Below, one piece after another: positions 1-6,429 of a stretch of 7,468 nt of DNA. The notes under the pieces are model-generated. The model saw only the letters and a list, made by a program, of their open reading frames with translations, made no database searches and was not told the DNA's origin. Both the position numbers and the translations under genes were made by a program. Numbering within the stretch: the stretch's first letter is position 1; every line of letters starts with the position of its first letter. This stretch comes from JARROD01 sp037384225 (lineage in GTDB: Bacteria; Pseudomonadota; Gammaproteobacteria; Pseudomonadales; Cellvibrionaceae): assembly GCA_037384225.1 (NCBI GenBank), contig JARROD010000297.1:1-7468 (forward strand), given 5' to 3'.

Positions 1-29
1 CCTTTTCGTTTTAAATGGCGCTACAACAA

Positions 30-1118
30 TTAAACCAGTTTCTTCCCATTTCTGACAAAGCAGGGTTTTACCACGTCTACCTGGACCTGCTTGTTGCGCA
101 TTTCTACCAGACAAGTATTGCCCACTTCAACTGGTACACGCGCCAGAGCAATGGAAAACCCTAAAGTCGGCGAAAATGTGCCACTGGTAATTTCACCGCT
201 TTCTTCCAGCTCTTTGATCACCACTGTCTGATGTGCCCGCAACACGCCGCGCTCGCGCAACACCAAACCCACCAATTTTTGCCGCGACCCGGCCGCCTGC
301 TCCGCCTCCAGCGCCTGGCGCCCGATAAAATTGCGCGCCGGCGGCTGCCAGGCAATCGTCCAGCCCATATTCGCCATCAGGGGGGAAATGGACTCATCCA
401 TATCGTTCCCATACAGGTTCATGCCAGCTTCGAGGCGCAGGGTATCGCGGGCTGCAAGTCCGCAGGGCTTCACGCCTGCGTCGGCGAGCGCCTGCCAGAA
501 GGTCTCCGCCTGTGCTTGCGGAACCATAATTTCCAGCCCGTCTTCTCCGGTATAGCCGGTGCGGGAGAGAAACCAGCCCTCCACATCCACGCCCTGGAAC
601 ACACTCAAGGACGCCACCGCTTCAGATTTTGCACCTCCCAATACGGCGCGAACGCGGGCGATCGCCTCCGGGCCCTGCACCGCGATCATCGCCAACCCGG
701 GCTGCTCTGTAATACTGACGCTGAACCCCTGCGCATGCCGGTTCATCCAGGCCAGGTCTTTTTCCCGCGTTGCGCAGTTCACCACGGTGCGGAACCAACC
801 GTTCATATTGTAGACAATCAGATCGTCTACAACGCCGCCATTTTCATTCAGCATCCCTGTATACAGGGCCTTTCCGGGAAAGTTGCAGATTTTTTCCACG
901 TCATTGGCCAGTAGATACTGCAAATAAGCCTTGGCGTCAGCGCCGGTTACATCGACAATCGTCATATGGGATACATCGAACATCCCCGCCTGACTGCGAA
1001 CCTGGTTGTGCTCCTCTATCTGGGAGCCGTAATTCAACGGCATATCCCAGCCGCCAAAATCAACCAATTTGCCTCCCATGGCCTTGTGGGCCTGGTATAG
1101 AATGGTTTTGTTTCCCAT
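30..1118 (-). CDS. gcvT: Aminomethyltransferase, glycine cleavage system T protein
   Basis: Cytoplasmic T-protein of the glycine cleavage complex. It takes the aminomethyl group from lipoylated H-protein and passes the methylene to tetrahydrofolate, releasing ammonia. The 362-residue product has the usual full length. Visible family signatures are the N-terminal FGGWDMPLNY, the VVDDLIVYN motif (the Asp pair near residues 98-99 includes the catalytic Asp of the family), YTGEDGLEI near 189-197, and LRLEAGMNLYG near 227-237, followed by the C-terminal barrel domain. I chose ATG at 1118 over the in-frame GTG at 1127 because the GTG lies inside a good Shine-Dalgarno sequence that is spaced correctly for the ATG. 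It is divergent from mutY. Downstream partners such as gcvH or gcvP would lie left of the window. The stop codon is at 30-32. Confidence 0.95.
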   Translation of the reverse strand: MGNKTILYQAHKAMGGKLVDFGGWDMPLNYGSQIEEHNQVRSQAGMFDVSHMTIVDVTGADAKAYLQYLLANDVEKICNFPGKALYTGMLNENGGVVDDLIVYNMNGWFRTVVNCATREKDLAWMNRHAQGFSVSITEQPGLAMIAVQGPEAIARVRAVLGGAKSEAVASLSVFQGVDVEGWFLSRTGYTGEDGLEIMVPQAQAETFWQALADAGVKPCGLAARDTLRLEAGMNLYGNDMDESISPLMANMGWTIAWQPPARNFIGRQALEAEQAAGSRQKLVGLVLRERGVLRAHQTVVIKELEESGEITSGTFSPTLGFSIALARVPVEVGNTCLVEMRNKQVQVDVVKPCFVRNGKKLV

Positions 1119-1122
1119 AGTG

Positions 1123-1130
1123 CTCACCTT
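1123..1130 (-). promoter_or_regulatory. Ribosome binding site deciding the gcvT start
   Basis: On the minus strand AAGGTGAG stands 4 bases before the ATG at 1118. The GTG codon at 1127 is part of this element, so translation should begin at the ATG, three codons later than the longest reading frame. Confidence 0.7.
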
Positions 1131-1225
1131 GTTTCCTATAATGGAAAATTGTTCGGCATTTTAGCGGTTTTGTTTCCGGGATAAAAGCGACTTCCACACC
1201 CTGGGCACTTTAACGCCCCGCACAC

Positions 1226-1254
1226 TTTCACCGATGGCGGCGTTTGGCTACACT
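1226..1254 (+). promoter_or_regulatory. Candidate sigma-70 promoter of mutY-yggX
   Basis: TTTCAC (1226-1231), a 17-base spacer and TACACT (1249-1254) form a plausible sigma-70 promoter. Transcription would start near 1261 and give a leader of about 46 bases before mutY. The rest of the divergent 1128-1306 gap shows no riboswitch fold or other gene. For gcvT only weak minus-strand -10-like hexamers are visible (for example TAAAAT near 1155-1165). Confidence 0.4.
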
Positions 1255-1306
1255 GCGCGACGCAAACCGGTGAGCCTTCACTTTTGGTAATTCCAAGTAG
1301 AAAAAC

Positions 1307-2371
1307 ATGCAACCTGAAGATTTCTCCTCAGCCGTTCTCGATTGGTTCGATCAATACGGACGCAAACACCTGCCCTGGCAGCGCAATATCAACGCCTATC
1401 GTGTCTGGGTGTCGGAAATCATGCTGCAACAGACCCAGGTCAATACCGTAATCCCCTACTTCGAACGCTTTATGAAAGCCTTCCCGACGGTCAGAAAGCT
1501 GGCCCAAGCACCGCTGGATCAGGTGCTGCACCTGTGGACAGGGCTCGGATACTACGCCCGCGCCCGCAACCTGCACAAATGTGCGCAGGTGGTCGTTGAA
1601 CAACACCGGGGCCGGTTCCCCCGCCGGGTGGAGCAGCTCGCCGAACTACCCGGCATCGGCCGCTCAACCGCCGGCGCCATCTGCAGCATTGCCTACGGCG
1701 AGGCAGCCGCCATTCTCGACGGCAATGTAAAACGCGTGCTGGCCCGTTTTCACGCCGTCGACGGCTGGCCCGGCAAAAGCGACGTATTAACCCGGCTCTG
1801 GGAGTACGCCGAAGCCTACACACCGGCGCGGCGCAATGGCGACTACACCCAGGCCATGATGGACCTGGGCGCGACCCTGTGCACCCGCACTCGCCCCACC
1901 TGCCCGCTGTGCCCCCTGCAAGACAGCTGCCGCGCCCATGCCCAGCGCAACCCCGAGGACTACCCCGGGAAAAAACCCAAAAAAGACCTGCCTGTAAAAA
2001 GTGTGCAGTTGCTGATGCTGCGCAACCCGGCCGGAGAAATCCTGCTCCACCAGAGGCCGCCCCAGGGCATCTGGGGCGGCCTCTGGAGCCTGCCCGAGTT
2101 GGATACAGAAAAGGACCCCCGGGATTTTTGCCAAAGCCGGGGCTACGTCGCCAGTGACCGGGAAATCTGGGACACCTACCGGCACACATTCAGTCACTAC
2201 CACCTGGACATCACCCCGGTATTGATACAATTGGCGGTCGAACCTACCCAGATCATGGATGCAGGGCGTGCGGTCTGGTATAACATCCGCCAACCCGAAG
2301 CTCTGGGGCTGGCAGCCCCGGTAAAGCGCCTGCTGGAAAAGCTGGCCTCACTGGATCCGCTGAGCGCCTGA
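1307..2371 (+). CDS. mutY: A/G-specific adenine DNA glycosylase
   Basis: Base-excision repair enzyme that removes adenine mispaired with 8-oxoguanine, preventing G:C to T:A transversions. The 354-residue product is full length. The HhH-GPD glycosylase domain fills the first two thirds. Glu37 lies in VSEIMLQQTQV, the helix-hairpin-helix is LPGIGRSTAGAI (about 114-125), and the catalytic Asp138 is in AILDGNVKRV. The [4Fe-4S] ligands are Cys192, Cys199, Cys202 and Cys208 (C-x6-C-x2-C-x5-C). These numbers agree with the E. coli enzyme as I know it. The C-terminal part, from about residue 228, is the NUDIX-like 8-oxoG-recognition domain (MLRNPAGEILLHQRPPQGIW). The ribosome binding site is weak. 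yggX follows after a 59-base gap, the standard pairing in this class. Confidence 0.96.
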   Translation: MQPEDFSSAVLDWFDQYGRKHLPWQRNINAYRVWVSEIMLQQTQVNTVIPYFERFMKAFPTVRKLAQAPLDQVLHLWTGLGYYARARNLHKCAQVVVEQHRGRFPRRVEQLAELPGIGRSTAGAICSIAYGEAAAILDGNVKRVLARFHAVDGWPGKSDVLTRLWEYAEAYTPARRNGDYTQAMMDLGATLCTRTRPTCPLCPLQDSCRAHAQRNPEDYPGKKPKKDLPVKSVQLLMLRNPAGEILLHQRPPQGIWGGLWSLPELDTEKDPRDFCQSRGYVASDREIWDTYRHTFSHYHLDITPVLIQLAVEPTQIMDAGRAVWYNIRQPEALGLAAPVKRLLEKLASLDPLSA

Positions 2372-2430
2372 GTGACTGAATTTACCGATCAATCTATGTT
2401 ATGTAATGAACAGAGCAGGAGGTAACAACC

Positions 2431-2712
2431 ATGGGACGCATCGTATTTTGCCGCAAATACCAAAAAGATATGGAAGGTCTGGACACCCCGCCCTACCCAG
2501 GGGCCAAGGGTCAGGATATTTTCGAGAACGTCTCCAAACAAGCCTGGCAGGAGTGGATGAGCCACCAGACCATGCTCATCAACGAAAAACGCCTGAATAT
2601 GATGGACATGACAGCCCGCACTTATTTGACCGAACAAATGCAAAAATTCCTGTCAGGCAAAGACTACGATCAGGCCGAAGGGTATGTGGCTCCCGAGGAT
2701 TCGAAAGATTAA
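2431..2712 (+). CDS. yggX: Probable Fe(2+)-trafficking / oxidative damage protection protein
   Basis: Small cytoplasmic protein of 93 residues, the normal YggX length. The family protects iron-sulfur clusters from oxidation and is linked to iron handling. Signatures seen are the N-terminal RIVFCRKY with the conserved Cys7, EGLDTPPYPG (about 16-25) and the middle helix WQEWMSHQTMLINEKRLNM (about 41-59). A strong Shine-Dalgarno AGGAGGT (2417-2423) sits 7 bases before the ATG. It lies 59 bases after mutY on the same strand, with no terminator visible between them, so co-transcription is likely. The acidic tail (EDSKD) is ordinary. Confidence 0.95.
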   Translation: MGRIVFCRKYQKDMEGLDTPPYPGAKGQDIFENVSKQAWQEWMSHQTMLINEKRLNMMDMTARTYLTEQMQKFLSGKDYDQAEGYVAPEDSKD

Positions 2713-2736
2713 GCGCCACTTTCGCTATACCCGGCC

Positions 2737-2766
2737 TTGACTCAGAGCCCGCAAGCGGGTTTAATA
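2737..2766 (+). promoter_or_regulatory. Candidate promoter of tRNA-Phe
   Basis: TTGACT (2737-2742), an 18-base spacer and TTAATA (2761-2766), or a 17-base spacer to TTTAAT, are followed by a GC-rich discriminator (cgcgcc), as is common for stable-RNA promoters. The small CCCG/CGGG inverted repeat in the spacer has no T-run directly after it, so I read this as promoter rather than a yggX terminator. Confidence 0.5.
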
Positions 2767-2821
2767 CGCGCCTCCTCGGTACCTACTTGGCTGTTGAGCT
2801 GGAAGGAACCGGTGGTTTTTT

Positions 2822-2897
<76 letters not shown>

Positions 2898-2917
2898 TTA
2901 TCGTGTTTCCCATATCC

Positions 2918-3289
2918 GGCTAAATCCTATTATTCCCTACTAATCAACGACTTAGCGTTGCTTTTGCGCACCTGCGTCTTCATCATTTACAGCCATATTC
3001 AGCCGTTTTTCGCGTGATTTTACGAATAAATTACGAACGAGGAAGCTATGACATGGCATCCATACGCAAGCTTAAAAACAAACGGTTTCTAGCAGAAATC
3101 CGTAAGCAGGGCATTTCCAAATCCAAAACCTCTAACTGATGAGTTAACCCAGAAACATCTTTACGACTGGATAGACACATCACTCAAAACGCTCCAACCC
3201 AGTTCCGTGAACCGGGACTTAAATTTACTGTCTGCTGTCTTTGAGCAAGCCAAACGCTAGCAGTGGACTGAACATAATCCGGTGCGGGG
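2918..3289 (+). repeat. Direct repeat, left copy (integrase upstream region plus partial integrase)
   Basis: This segment recurs, diverged and with different internal deletions, at 6436-6880 in the same orientation. Shared stretches include GGCTAAAT-C/T-CTATTATTCCC at the start, the AGCCATATTCAGCCGTTTTT block with TGATTTTACGAATAA just after it, the CCCAGAAACATCT block, and the closing CCGGTGCGGGG. The left copy keeps the integrase start and lacks the middle. The homology ends at 3289. Confidence 0.85.
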
Positions 3290-3296
3290 TGCCTGA
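3053..3296 (+). pseudogene. Degraded tyrosine-recombinase (integrase) gene, left copy
   Basis: The ATG at 3053, preceded by GAGGAAG, opens with MASIRKLKNKRFLAEIRKQG, the typical N-terminal arm-binding segment of tRNA-targeting phage and island integrases. The frame stops at 3139 because a block present in the right copy is deleted here. In another frame the core-binding helices resume (DELTQKHLYDWIDTSLKT at about 3138, then SSVNRDLNLLSAVFEQAKR). A TAG at 3258 replaces the Trp codon seen in the right copy (WQWTE). The frame then reads QWTEHNPVRG and ends at a TGA (3294-3296), where homology has just been lost. The catalytic domain (R..HxxR..Y) is absent. Location and orientation next to tRNA-Phe fit an integrase. 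Confidence 0.8.
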
Positions 3297-3345
3297 TATC
3301 AATTATCTTGTCCGATCCGCGTCAATTATCTTGGCCGGTTTGATG
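3290..3345. mobile_element. Possible insertion-sequence end with a 23-bp-period internal repeat
   Basis: Homology to the integrase repeat stops at 3289, and the next bases begin TGCCTGATATC. TCAATTATCTTGTCCG (3299-3314) and TCAATTATCTTGGCCG (3322-3337) agree at 15 of 16 positions, 23 bases apart. A TG-initiated end with repeated internal sites resembles IS21-family termini. No transposase and no opposite end are visible, so this would be a remnant. Confidence 0.3.
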
Positions 3346-3407
3346 ACGCCGTTTCTTTGGGTTAATTTCTCCTCTGTTGATGATGATGGTTTTGCGCGCC
3401 TCCTGCA

Positions 3408-3683
3408 GGGAACGCGTATGGGAAGGAGCCCGGTGCCAAAGTCCTGTTGGAAAAAGCGCGGGCCTCCGCAGAGCAGAACTTCGGCGAGGCGCACCCCACC
3501 ACGGCGGTTGGTTATTCGAATTTGGCGGTAGTGCTGAAAGCGCTGGGCGATTATGACGGGGCCCTGGTTTTTGTGAGTAAAGCCTTGGGCAACTTTAAGA
3601 AATCCTTGCCCTCTGGTCACCCCAATATCCGAATAGCAGAAAATATTTACCAGTCGATTAATGACCAAAGACAATCTTCATAG
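3408..3683 (+). pseudogene. C-terminal remnant of a kinesin-light-chain-type TPR protein
   Basis: The frame reads GKEPGAKVLLEKARASAEQN, then FGEAHPTTAVGYSNLAVVLK, then ALGDYDGALVFVSKALGNFK and SLPSGHPNIRIAENIYQ to a stop at 3681-3683. This is the helical pattern of long bacterial TPR arrays (A..YSNLA..L..LGDY..A), with the terminal GHPNIR segment that usually closes such proteins. About two TPR units remain; the N-terminal part with any effector or NTPase domain is missing. The frame is open upstream only to a TGA at 3384-3386, and there is no credible start, only an internal TTG at 3447. Such arrays often belong to NB-ARC or CHAT-type proteins, but which one this was cannot be told. Confidence 0.6.
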
Positions 3684-3898
3684 AGGAGTGCCAAAAAAAG
3701 GAAGGTTGGGAGTGCGATGAATTTAAGTTCAAGACGATTGAGGCAATGGTTATGGAGTGAAATGCCACTAAGAAGAAATAAGCCTGTAGATAAAGGTACC
3801 CAGTCAAACGTCCGCTTATGGCCGTACTTAGGCATCTGAATGTGCAATGCTCTGAATTAAAGTAGCACGGCTGTCGTCACGCCCACTTTAATTTGGTG
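3684..3898. other. Non-coding gap between TPR remnant and rpn-like gene
   Basis: No recognisable gene. A 40-codon frame (3717-3839, plus) starts with ATG 4 bases after a GGGAG stretch and gives an Arg/Trp-rich peptide beginning MNLSSRRLRQWLWSEM, but nothing else supports it. There is no terminator-like hairpin with a T-run after the convergent rpn-like gene. Confidence 0.4.
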
Positions 3899-4822
3899 TT
3901 ATTCAAAAAGCTCATCAAGAGTTTTTACATCAAAAATCCGTTCTCCCCACACTTCCAACTGTTGACGATTTGCCTGTGATATTTTTTCTTTTGCCCATAT
4001 GGGTAAGTCACCAAAGCGTTTGGTCAACTGTTTGAGAAGTAAAAGCGCTTCACCTTGGTTGACTCCTTTTTCGATGCCTTTTTCGATACCTTCTTCAACA
4101 CCAGCCCTAAAGCCCTCTTCTCTCCAACCTTTGGTCCAATCTTTCACTCGTTCGGATAACATCGTCTGATACTCCGTAAGATCTCGCATTTTATCAAACT
4201 GGGTGCCCGGCATTCGATTGGGCAGTATTCGCCTAAACCACTCGTTAAAAGCTCTGCGCAGTTCTCTCTGCTTTGGTTGACCCAACCACACCACCAGGTT
4301 GGCCAATACCCTAACAATATCCTCAGGGGTTTCCGCAAGCTCAGCCCGAATAAGGGCCGCTGTTAGATTTTCCAGTTTTCCCAATTCATCAACAGAATAG
4401 CGGCCTTCATCGATCAACAAATAGCGCTGTTGAGGCTGAAACACCTGCAATTGCTCCGGCATCGCTTGCAGTAATTCACTGATACTCTCAGCCGCATTCC
4501 ATCGTTTCTCACCATTATACAGCACTACAGGTAGAACGGGAGGTAACCGTTTGGATTCCGGGAGCTGCTTGGCTTTTATCAGATCCTGATACAGTAAGCC
4601 AACGTAGGTCATAATACGGAGGGACATAAACGGGTTCACCCGCCAAACAATGTCATCAGCCCGGTCCCGGAGGTCATCGGTGATATAACTGTTGTTCAGC
4701 TTCTCCAGGGTGGAAAAATCCAGGTCGGCGACCCAGTCAAACTCGACAAACCCTTTGAACAGATCTTCCACCATTTGAGCGTGAGAAAACAGATTTTTGT
4801 AGGAGTGATCGTGGTCAACCAT
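3899..4822 (-). CDS. Rpn-family (PD-(D/E)XK, transposase_31-type) protein with the catalytic segment missing
   Basis: The family comprises recombination-promoting nucleases (E. coli RpnA type). The N-terminus HDHSYKNLFSHAQMVEDL, the block YITDDLRDRADDIVWRV and the block SLRIMTYVGLLYQDL are strongly family-like, as is LPPVLPVVLYNGEKRW. In relatives, about 15-20 residues containing the E-x-Q active-site strand (LLxEFQS-like) lie between the WRV and PFMSLR positions. Here WRV is followed directly by NPFMSLR (junction at residues 62-63, bases 4634-4639), so the catalytic Glu is gone although the frame is open. The C-terminus has G-x-x-x-G repeats (about 237-258) and a DUF4351-like tail. I chose ATG 4822 over TTG 4834 because relatives begin just before HDHSYK. 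It is probably nuclease-dead; binding or a dominant-negative role cannot be excluded. Confidence 0.8.
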   Translation of the reverse strand: MVDHDHSYKNLFSHAQMVEDLFKGFVEFDWVADLDFSTLEKLNNSYITDDLRDRADDIVWRVNPFMSLRIMTYVGLLYQDLIKAKQLPESKRLPPVLPVVLYNGEKRWNAAESISELLQAMPEQLQVFQPQQRYLLIDEGRYSVDELGKLENLTAALIRAELAETPEDIVRVLANLVVWLGQPKQRELRRAFNEWFRRILPNRMPGTQFDKMRDLTEYQTMLSERVKDWTKGWREEGFRAGVEEGIEKGIEKGVNQGEALLLLKQLTKRFGDLPIWAKEKISQANRQQLEVWGERIFDVKTLDELFE

Positions 4823-4870
4823 GGACGTTGTCAATTTCCCGTAAGTGGATAAAAGGCCCGCAGTCTAAAC

Positions 4871-5125
4871 CTAAGTAACGTGCTTTACGATACCACGAGC
4901 ACGGCCACGACTGCATATCAACCGCGTGATCCCTCCTGTGTTTGAGCCACCCGACGTCTGCACTTGTAGCTGTAAAGGGCGGGCACGAAATGTCTCCGCC
5001 AACTGCTCCAGCGCCGCCGAAATGCCTGCCACGTCCGCCTCGAAATCCTGCACAGGCAACCAGGTCAGGTCGATATCCACCAGCAGTTGCACCCGATCGC
5101 TATAGCGTTTATCCCAACTGTTCAT
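4871..5125 (-). pseudogene. Remnant of an AbiEii-type nucleotidyltransferase toxin
   Basis: Toxin partner of the AbiE (type IV) system, a nucleotidyltransferase-fold protein. The start MNSWDKRYSDRVQLLV is followed directly by DIDLTWLPVQDFEADV. In the family a stretch of about 25-30 residues with the core KGGTA-I/L-NLF motif lies between them (junction at residues 16-17, bases 5075-5080), so the nucleotide-binding motif is missing while the DID Asp pair is kept. The frame continues through SGGSNTGGITRL to SRGRAR and stops at 4871-4873 after 84 residues; normal proteins are near 300. The C-terminal two thirds are lost. The start overlaps the end of abiEi by 17 bases, the usual coupled arrangement. 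It is non-functional as a toxin unless the sequence is misassembled. Confidence 0.82.
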
Positions 5126-5937
5126 CGAGGTCTCCCGGCAGGGTGATCTGATACTTGGGATGTAGGCGGCCACCGGGAACCAGCGATCGCTTACCACAAC
5201 CGAGATTCACATCATCAAGCGATAAGTGCGAATACCAGGCGTGCCCGTGACGTTCCGCCAGCGCGAGAAACAGGCGCTTGGCCTTGATGCTGTGGCAATG
5301 GCGCAACAACATTTCAAGCCGTTGTGGACGCAGGGTGGCCATGCCCTGCATCAATGCGTCGGCCTCATAGACCCCGCTGGCATCAGTTGCCTCATCACAC
5401 AATTCCAGCACGGCCCTTTCTAGAGTCGAACACACCACCATCCCGCTCGGTACTGCCTCGCGCCTTTCCAAGCCTTGGTTCAGTAACGACTGATCCGTTG
5501 TCTCATCAGTAAAAAGAAGGGCTGGCAGATCAAAAGGCCCCTTTCCGTAGTACTCGACACGCTCCGCCAACGGCAACTTGTGCACCCAGCCCGGCAAACG
5601 ATCCGGCCCATAGAGTGTGATCGCGGCAGCTTCGCCCAACCGCAAGTAGTGCTCAGTAGTGCTCATGCCCCTGCCAAGCCAAGGCAAAGCGTCCACCTAC
5701 ATACAGCGACAAACCTTCCATGCTTTGCAGTGTCCGCACCACACCTTCCCACTTCAGAGACCCACCTTTGCGCATGTACACACCACGGGCCGGCGATACC
5801 AGCCAACCACTGGCCACATAGCGGGCAACCAGGCTACTGGAATAGCCATGGGCTCTTAGCCACCGACTAGAAACCATGCTGGTATCACCGAGTCCAGCCA
5901 ATAGACGGTTTAATTTACTCTCATTATGATCACTCAT
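5109..5937 (-). pseudogene. AbiEi-type antitoxin / transcriptional autorepressor, frameshifted
   Basis: Antitoxin of the AbiE system: an N-terminal winged-helix DNA-binding domain and a C-terminal antitoxin domain. The first 94 codons (5937 to 5653) give SKLNRLLAGLGDTSMVSSRW, then WLRAHGYSSSLVARYVASGW and LSLYVGGRFALAWQGHEHY, then a TGA. The rest continues in another frame from HEHY-LRLGEAAAITLYGPDRL through LAERVEYYGKGPFDLPAL to the stop at 5109-5111. A perfect 10-bp tandem duplication (5645-5664) causes the shift. Removing one unit joins the two parts into one product of about 272 residues, the expected length. As written, only the DNA-binding half would be made. A downstream start around 5664-5696 could yield the C-terminal half, but I see no ribosome binding site supporting it. 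The ATG at 5937 has no Shine-Dalgarno. Confidence 0.85.
5645..5664. repeat. Perfect 10-bp tandem duplication inside abiEi
   Basis: AGTAGTGCTC occurs twice back to back (5645-5654 and 5655-5664). The extra unit is not a multiple of three and accounts by itself for the abiEi frameshift. Read on the minus strand, the repeat recreates the HEHY codons in a second frame. Confidence 0.95.
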
Positions 5938-5964
5938 AGTGACTATATTACGTCTTTAGTAAAC
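5937..5964. promoter_or_regulatory. Candidate AbiEi operator, proximal copy
   Basis: A 28-bp sequence containing TAGTGAC-N8-GTCTTTA, whose two arms form an imperfect inverted repeat (5 of 7 pairs). It matches the distal copy at 6012-6039 at 23 of 28 positions without gaps. It covers the abiEi -10 region and touches the start codon, so binding would block transcription. AbiEi proteins are known to autorepress by binding inverted repeats in their promoter. Confidence 0.5.
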
Positions 5965-5972
5965 CAAGGCAA
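5945..5972 (-). promoter_or_regulatory. Candidate abiEi promoter, leaderless arrangement
   Basis: On the minus strand TTGCCT (5967-5972) is separated by 16 bases from TAATAT (5945-5950). Transcription would begin about 7 bases later, at or next to the ATG at 5937. No Shine-Dalgarno precedes that ATG, which agrees with a leaderless message. Confidence 0.4.
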
Positions 5973-6011
5973 ATACCTATTAGTTTAAAAAATTCATAAA
6001 AAGGGCACTTT

Positions 6012-6039
6012 TAGTGACTCTATAAGGTCTTTTGCAAAC
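6012..6039. promoter_or_regulatory. Candidate AbiEi operator, distal copy
   Basis: Second copy of the 28-bp repeat, TAGTGAC-N8-GTCTTTT, in the same orientation and exactly 75 bp from the proximal copy, about seven helical turns. The bases between the copies are AT-rich and not repeated. Confidence 0.5.
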
Positions 6040-6110
6040 TTACAGTCCACTGCCTTTGTCCCCAATTCATGGAACGGGGGCTCGCGGATTCTTCAGGCAT
6101 CTACCGTATA

Positions 6111-6251
6111 AGACCTATCCATACCAATGGCTTCAATGCTGTTACCGGCAAAACTCAATGGTGGCAGCGTTGGACGCTCAGGAAGGGCTCCGTGCCGCCT
6201 ACAATTGAATGGCTGGCGCTGGCATGATGGGCCAAATCTCCCCCATCATAA
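6111..6251 (+). pseudogene. Possible remnant of a small phage-type DNA-binding protein
   Basis: One frame reads NGFNAVTGKTQWWQRWTLRK, then GSVPPTIEWLALA, then TGA where Trp would fit (tga for tgg at 6225), then WAKSPPS and TAA at 6249. The pattern T-G-K-x6-W-x-x-G-x-x-x-P-P-x-x-E-W-L-A-L recalls the C-terminal end of short helix-turn-helix proteins in phages and islands. There is no start and no clear family assignment. It may equally be chance coding-like sequence. Confidence 0.22.
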
Positions 6252-6292
6252 AGAAAATACTTATATATCAAAATGTTAGTGATTCATCTTTA

Positions 6293-6429
6293 TGGGTGAA
6301 GCCTAAGCATTTGAGGGCAAGTTTTGGGTAAATGGTGGGACACCAATGCTGTAAAAGAACGACTTTGGGTGATTAAATCACCCGATAATGACAGGATATG
6401 GGTGATTCAGACGTCATGTAATGGGTGAA
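6293..6429. repeat. Cluster of TGGGTGA(T/A) motifs with a 17-bp palindrome
   Basis: Plus-strand copies of TGGGTGAT/TGGGTGAA begin at 6293, 6366, 6399 and 6422, with a variant TGGGTAAA at 6325. One inverted copy ends at 6383 and forms the perfect palindrome GGGTGATTAAATCACCC (6367-6383). Start-to-start distances are 32, 41, 33 and 23 bases, close to whole helical turns. The cluster ends 7 bases before the right integrase repeat (6436). Integrase arm-type sites or regulator sites are possible; there is no T-run to make the palindrome a terminator. Confidence 0.55.

Noticed and set aside
231..914. Long plus-strand open frame opposite gcvT.
   Set aside because: Antisense shadow of a clearly conserved gene; composition is His/Arg/Gln rich with no family features.
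1128..1306. Possible glycine riboswitch upstream of gcvT.
   Set aside because: The leader is short and I can find no aptamer-like conserved blocks or paired stems.
1491..2189. Long minus-strand open frame opposite mutY.
   Set aside because: Shadow of GC-rich mutY codons; the protein is Gly/Arg/Ala-rich and low in information.
2745..2762. CCCGC/GCGGG inverted repeat followed by TTT as a yggX terminator.
   Set aside because: The stem is short with a 2-4 base loop, the T-run is only three bases, and it sits inside a better-supported tRNA promoter.
3241..3531. 96-codon plus-strand frame spanning the integrase end and the TPR remnant.
   Set aside because: It joins out-of-frame integrase, possible IS end and out-of-frame TPR sequence; no homology-like pattern in this frame.
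3717..3839. 40-codon small frame after the TPR remnant with a GGGAG stretch upstream.
   Set aside because: Start context is acceptable but there is no conserved pattern or neighbour logic; retained only as a note in the gap entry.
3647..3847. 66-codon minus-strand frame MHIQMPKYGHKR...
   Set aside because: No ribosome binding site, no family pattern, and it overlaps the TPR remnant end antisense.
5936..5945. Minus-strand AGTCACTAT equals the phage lambda arm-type site core.
   Set aside because: It is part of the 28-bp repeat in front of abiEi, which explains it better as an autorepressor operator; no lambda-like integrase is near.
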